The notes under the pieces are model-generated. The model saw only the letters and a program-made list of their open reading frames with translations. It made no database searches and was not told where the DNA came from. 9,963 bases of DNA from Acidobacteriota bacterium (lineage in GTDB: Bacteria > Acidobacteriota > Vicinamibacteria > Vicinamibacterales > UBA8438), in NCBI GenBank assembly GCA_003533545.1, contig DQEK01000262.1, positions 1 to 9,963 on the forward strand. The letters run 5' to 3'. Below, piece by piece: positions 7,501 through 9,963 of this stretch. The position numbers and the translations under genes are program-made. How positions within the stretch are numbered: position 1 is the first letter of the stretch; each line of letters opens with the position of its first letter.

Positions 7501-7898
7501 GGAAACTCGCGAAGCAGTGCGAGACAAAACGCGTCAATGGTGCTGATCGCGATCTCGCCGAGACGATCGCGAAGTTCTCGCCACCGGAGCTGGTCCGCGC
7601 GTGAATGCTCAGCCGCCGCACGCAACTCACGAATGATGCGATCGCGCATTTCCTTAGCCGACTGTCTGGTGAACGTGATGGCAAGAATGTTTGATGGGTC
7701 GACTCCGGCCCTGAGCAAATTCACATACCGAGACACGAGCACGGTCGTCTTGCCCGTGCCGGCCGAGGCTTCTAGCACGACGTTGTTGACGGGGTTCACC
7801 GCAAACGCGCGCGCCGGCGCGTCTTCGAGTGTAATTTGCTCGTCGGGCCGCTCCCGCTGGCTGGAGCGACGGGACTGGTCAGTAGTAGTCTTAGCCAT
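4539..7898 (-). CDS. addA: AddA-type UvrD/RecB-like helicase-nuclease
   Basis: This is the helicase-nuclease subunit of an AddAB-type complex, which unwinds and trims double-strand DNA ends to load RecA. The 1119 residues hold all superfamily 1A helicase motifs: Walker A EASAGTGKTT (43-52), Ia AITFTRQSAKEM (73-84), II DEFQDT (401-406), III GDRKQSIYGFRDAD (441-454), IV SFRA (481-484), V NLMTVHAAKGLEFPVVF (778-794) and VI ETKRLLYVATTRARDRLYLA (842-861). The C-terminal RecB-type nuclease keeps His979 (GSLVHRLL), Asp1068 (RGTID), Glu1082 and Lys1084 (VEIKTG) and QLGVY at 1095-1099, so it should be active. ATG 7898 was chosen because it overlaps the addB stop by 8 bases (ATGGCTAA) and has AAGGA 11 bases upstream. 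The frame stays open back to 8225, but those 109 codons lie inside addB and look non-protein-like. RecB is the alternative name; the AddB-like partner favours AddA. Confidence 0.93.
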   Translation of the reverse strand: MAKTTTDQSRRSSQRERPDEQITLEDAPARAFAVNPVNNVVLEASAGTGKTTVLVSRYVNLLRAGVDPSNILAITFTRQSAKEMRDRIIRELRAAAEHSRADQLRWRELRDRLGEIAISTIDAFCLALLREFPLEADLDPAFGVADETEVSRLVQQALDRTLAACGSVAAEDVNVAMVLAQLGPGRVRTGLAHLLERRLVAPTGLQKFLSSGPRELTAISACRRAAAELAEVLTHVDGGLGRFLADGPLGHPRFALLSEELRCLGRLADKDSDNIRPVLDRIREYFLTLDGEPRKRLTGVRVHHCRTAEGWRRHRTAATAIAPEVAKVLTRFDRDLNWVLARGAQRMFAIAVTEYERELAAHSMLDFSDLLQRALDLLRRMDEFAQSRYRLESRYHHVLVDEFQDTSRAQWELVSLLVQSWGEGFGLVHDAPVPPSVFVVGDRKQSIYGFRDADVGVLHDAGAYIETLRVSGDVRRSISHSFRAVPALLAFVNDLFGAMEKAERPRDGFRYEVSDRFPVEAAEGGPHGFKANDAGSPLGLVLGDSLEDSASRVAGEISGLLKAGTVRDQTTGVSRPVSPGDIAILFRSRETHREFQAALESLEIPAFVYKGLGFFDTDEVKDYRALLRFLAAPRSELRAAALLRSRLVRVSDAALFELAGDLSSTLLADDPPSSLDRLQPVDRALVGRLRDSVREWITVADRVPPAELLDRVYADCAYAFELSGPRLIQARENLKKMRSLVRRAQNRGFATLSRIADHVDRLSGDVSNAVVDAFDAVNLMTVHAAKGLEFPVVFLVELARGTGGVRPAIRVVGDRGDGVPSVSIAPFRSVADDDQRARDREETKRLLYVATTRARDRLYLAATRIDGKVKIGNGSLAAVLPESLAEALFTNSGDVTEVRWTVDRSRGHLLRYVGRAPTADVHAVAADGSPGDVDDLLGPWRSVPALRRARVTEIIDPAKAAMSKPERVLGGSVVGSLVHRLLQHCGESGRGADEDIEDRICNLMADDERGRDDCDQLISQAATVFRRALLREEVVALMDGESEFEFPFSMRRNDIDAAGDVVVRGTIDCLRRWPDGRLTVVEIKTGSEQAHHEQQLGVYVDATRALFPDAVVEGTVVYL

Positions 7899-9963
7899 CT
7901 CCGACGTAGTCCTTGCGGCATACCGTTGGGTATTCGCAATAGGCGCAGAGGCGGGGCTGGTCGGGTCGCACCAAGAACTGACCCCGCTCAATCCCATCCA
8001 CCGCCTCAAGAAATCGTCGTTCACCTTGAGCCACCGCCTTGCCGATTTGCTGATTTCGTTCGAGCGACACCCAAGGACGGGCCTCGCCGAACGCCACGTA
8101 GGCCGCCGAGTCGATGCTCCACGGACGCCCGTCCCTACTGGTAAGCTCCTGCTCTGCGCAGCGACCGTAGACTGGCAGCTGTAGCGCACGCCCTCGCCCC
8201 GGAACACGACCTGTTTTGTAGTCAATCACCCTGACCCGGTTCCCCTCCAGCAAGTCGACCCGATCGGCAATCCCACGTAGCCGGACGGTACGTGGCCCGT
8301 CCACTCCCTCCAGCTGAAAGTCCCCATCAAACCGATGTTCAAGCAGACGATCGATCACACCGTCGGGGTGTTCAGCCTCAAGCGAAAGCAGCCGGTCGAA
8401 CACACCCATACCCGCCGGGGAACCGAGCAGCCAGATCCGCTCCACCGGTCGGTCTCGGGCTGGAAGTTCGGCTAACCGTTCCTCGGCCACCTCTCGCGCT
8501 AGGGCTCGTGCCCGATCGAGATGCTCAACGTCGATATCGCCAAGCCCCTCGCCCTGCCACCGCTCGAAGAACGCACGGAAAACCTCGTGGACGAAACGAC
8601 CCCTCGTGCGAGGGCTCATCGTTAACTCATCGTCTGGCTCCTCACCCAACTTCAGCACAACAGAAGCGAAGTACTTGAACGGGCAGCTCAGATACCGCTC
8701 CACCCCACTGACCGCATATTTCGCCGGAGGACGCGGGCCGACATCGCCACGATGACGATTTCCAGTGGCGACTCCACGCCAACGTCGCAGTTCCAACCAC
8801 TCAGCCGAAACACCAACAAGCGACACCGCATCCGGCACCTCTGCCAGTCCAGCTTCAGCCGTCACCCGACCCTTCGGAGGCGCTTCAAATACGAGCGGCT
8901 GGTTGGTGTCCTCAAGGTCTTCGAGCAGCGCCGACCCGGCGACCACCACATCCTCCTCGAGCGACACTGTAGAGACCGACACTCGGTCGGCCGCCAGCCC
9001 AAGCAAATCGGCCAAACCGGCCCTAGCTGCTCGCAGACGCTCTACGTCGCGCGACCACCCCAGTTGCATTAGCAACGACGTCGGATACAGCGAGCTCTGC
9101 CGAGTGCGTTCCGGCCACTCGCCGTCCAACAGGCCCACCAAGGAGACCGAATCGAAAACCCCGTAGCGGGCGGCCCGGACATCCAGGAAGGTGACTCCGC
9201 CTGTGTCGCTGAACATGGCAAAGGTCGCCGCTTCCAACAGGCGGCGTAAAGTCGCCGCTAACGCCGGCAAGTCCACGACAGGGTCATCGTGGAGAACGTG
9301 CGCGTCGCGAAGGTCGCGAACCAATCCCACCACGGCAGCACGCCCCCGTGATTCGCGCGACGCGATGTCTGGATCGGCAGGCGGTAACGCTCGGTGTCGC
9401 TCGAAGAAGCGCAGCAGACAGTTCAGCAAACTGGTTGACGGTCCAGGTTGCGACAAATCATCCAGTTCATGGGCCACGGTCGCAGCAACAAACGCCGCGG
9501 AGGAAGCCCGGCGGTCCTTGGCGTTCGCCGCCCACGCCGTGGCGAGGCGACGGAGCTCACCCCGACCCCCAAGATAACGTGCATCGAGCAAAGCCCGGTC
9601 GCACTCGGTGACTGCCGACGGGTCGAGGAGGGAGCCCTCACACTCGAATCGGAAATGCGGACTACGCAGAAGCTCGATCGCGGGCAGACGCGCATGACCG
9701 GACGAGACGAACGACAGCACCAAATCGACCGCGGCCGCGAACGGCTCGGCTGCCAGGGGAAAAGTGTCTCGTGTTTCAAACGGCACCCCCGCAGACGGAA
9801 AGAGATGTCCAGCGAGATAGAGATACGGAAGGGGCCGCTGAAAGACGACCGCGGTACGCTCACCTGACGACCGTTGTTTCACTCGACGGATGATCCCCAG
9901 CAGTTCCTCTTCGCGGTCACGCCAGGTGAAATAGCGACGCCCTGCTCCGTCCGCCGGTACCAC
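7891..9963 (-). CDS. addB: AddB-type PD-(D/E)XK nuclease subunit (5' partial)
   Basis: This is the second subunit of the AddAB-type end-resection complex, cut by the right window edge. The last 690 residues are visible, and family members run to about 1,000-1,150, so the N-terminal helicase-like region with any Walker A is out of sight. VSLVGLLDGEWPER (272-285 of the visible part) matches the inactive helicase core of AddB/RecC proteins. The nuclease domain has GRFVHEVF (455-462), GIADRVD (564-570), DYKTG (581-585) and QLPVYG (595-600), all key positions kept. Cys427 in SCPFKYF together with Cys673, Cys676 and Cys682 (CAYCEYPTVC) form the AddB Fe-S cluster set that staples the nuclease domain. 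The stop overlaps the addA start by 8 bases, in the addB-addA order known from Bacillus subtilis. The codon at the window edge is GTG but should not be read as the start. Confidence 0.9.
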   Translation of the reverse strand: MVPADGAGRRYFTWRDREEELLGIIRRVKQRSSGERTAVVFQRPLPYLYLAGHLFPSAGVPFETRDTFPLAAEPFAAAVDLVLSFVSSGHARLPAIELLRSPHFRFECEGSLLDPSAVTECDRALLDARYLGGRGELRRLATAWAANAKDRRASSAAFVAATVAHELDDLSQPGPSTSLLNCLLRFFERHRALPPADPDIASRESRGRAAVVGLVRDLRDAHVLHDDPVVDLPALAATLRRLLEAATFAMFSDTGGVTFLDVRAARYGVFDSVSLVGLLDGEWPERTRQSSLYPTSLLMQLGWSRDVERLRAARAGLADLLGLAADRVSVSTVSLEEDVVVAGSALLEDLEDTNQPLVFEAPPKGRVTAEAGLAEVPDAVSLVGVSAEWLELRRWRGVATGNRHRGDVGPRPPAKYAVSGVERYLSCPFKYFASVVLKLGEEPDDELTMSPRTRGRFVHEVFRAFFERWQGEGLGDIDVEHLDRARALAREVAEERLAELPARDRPVERIWLLGSPAGMGVFDRLLSLEAEHPDGVIDRLLEHRFDGDFQLEGVDGPRTVRLRGIADRVDLLEGNRVRVIDYKTGRVPGRGRALQLPVYGRCAEQELTSRDGRPWSIDSAAYVAFGEARPWVSLERNQQIGKAVAQGERRFLEAVDGIERGQFLVRPDQPRLCAYCEYPTVCRKDYVGDG

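Noticed and set aside
7006..8184. 392-codon open frame on the plus strand
   Set aside because: It is antisense to addA and addB. Its product is rich in Ser, Arg and Ala with no motif, as expected for a shadow frame in GC-rich coding DNA.
7899..8225. In-frame N-terminal extension of addA by 109 codons
   Set aside because: It lies wholly within the addB coding region, encodes no recognisable family sequence, and ATG 7898 has the expected stop-start overlap and AAGGA upstream.
1..9963. Mobile elements, CRISPR arrays, tRNA or rRNA genes
   Set aside because: I saw no transposase or integrase motifs, no regularly spaced repeats and no tRNA-like folds. The window is almost fully explained by housekeeping-type genes.

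Overview
The window is a GC-rich, tightly packed bacterial chromosome segment with no mobile elements, RNA genes or CRISPR arrays that I could see. Seven protein-coding genes fill nearly all of it, and the longest non-coding gaps are about 165 bases. The gene content (secreted M61 PDZ-peptidase, exported isoaspartyl methyltransferase, Mrp with an N-terminal MIP18-like domain, AddAB-type helicase-nuclease) fits a Gram-negative bacterium. From general familiarity with such gene sets I lean towards Acidobacteriota of the Vicinamibacteria type. That placement is an inference; the sequence holds no rRNA or other decisive marker.

Layout. On the plus strand, 1-1241 is the C-terminal part of an M61-family metallopeptidase with a PDZ domain. 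It overlaps pcm (1223-1987), a protein-L-isoaspartate O-methyltransferase that carries an N-terminal export signal. Convergent to these, ending 6 bases away, is mrp/apbC (1994-3073, minus), an Fe-S cluster carrier ATPase. Its roughly 165-base upstream region carries a candidate promoter and a perfect 7-2-7 inverted repeat. Next on the minus strand is a two-gene unit: a 73-residue zinc-ribbon protein (3886-4107) followed by a DnaJ-like protein (3242-3844). The DnaJ-like protein keeps the outline of a J domain and one zinc centre but has RPK where the HPD motif should be. A divergent 65-residue protein of unknown function (4274-4471, plus) follows. The right half is a minus-strand addB-addA pair: AddB-like nuclease (7891 to beyond 9963, N-terminus off the window) and AddA-like helicase-nuclease (4539-7898), overlapping by 8 bases.

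How the genes work together. The M61 peptidase and the exported Pcm look like one transcription unit that would act outside the cytoplasm, one hydrolysing peptides and the other repairing isoaspartyl damage. The two AddAB subunits form the double-strand-break resection machine that feeds RecA; both nuclease sites look intact. AddB carries the four cysteines of the family's Fe-S cluster, and an Fe-S carrier (Mrp) is encoded a few genes away, though I would not read a functional link into that distance. I did not find a clear new multi-gene system. The items most worth a second look are the HPD-less DnaJ-like protein with its zinc-ribbon neighbour, the exported Pcm next to the peptidase, and the small orphan protein.
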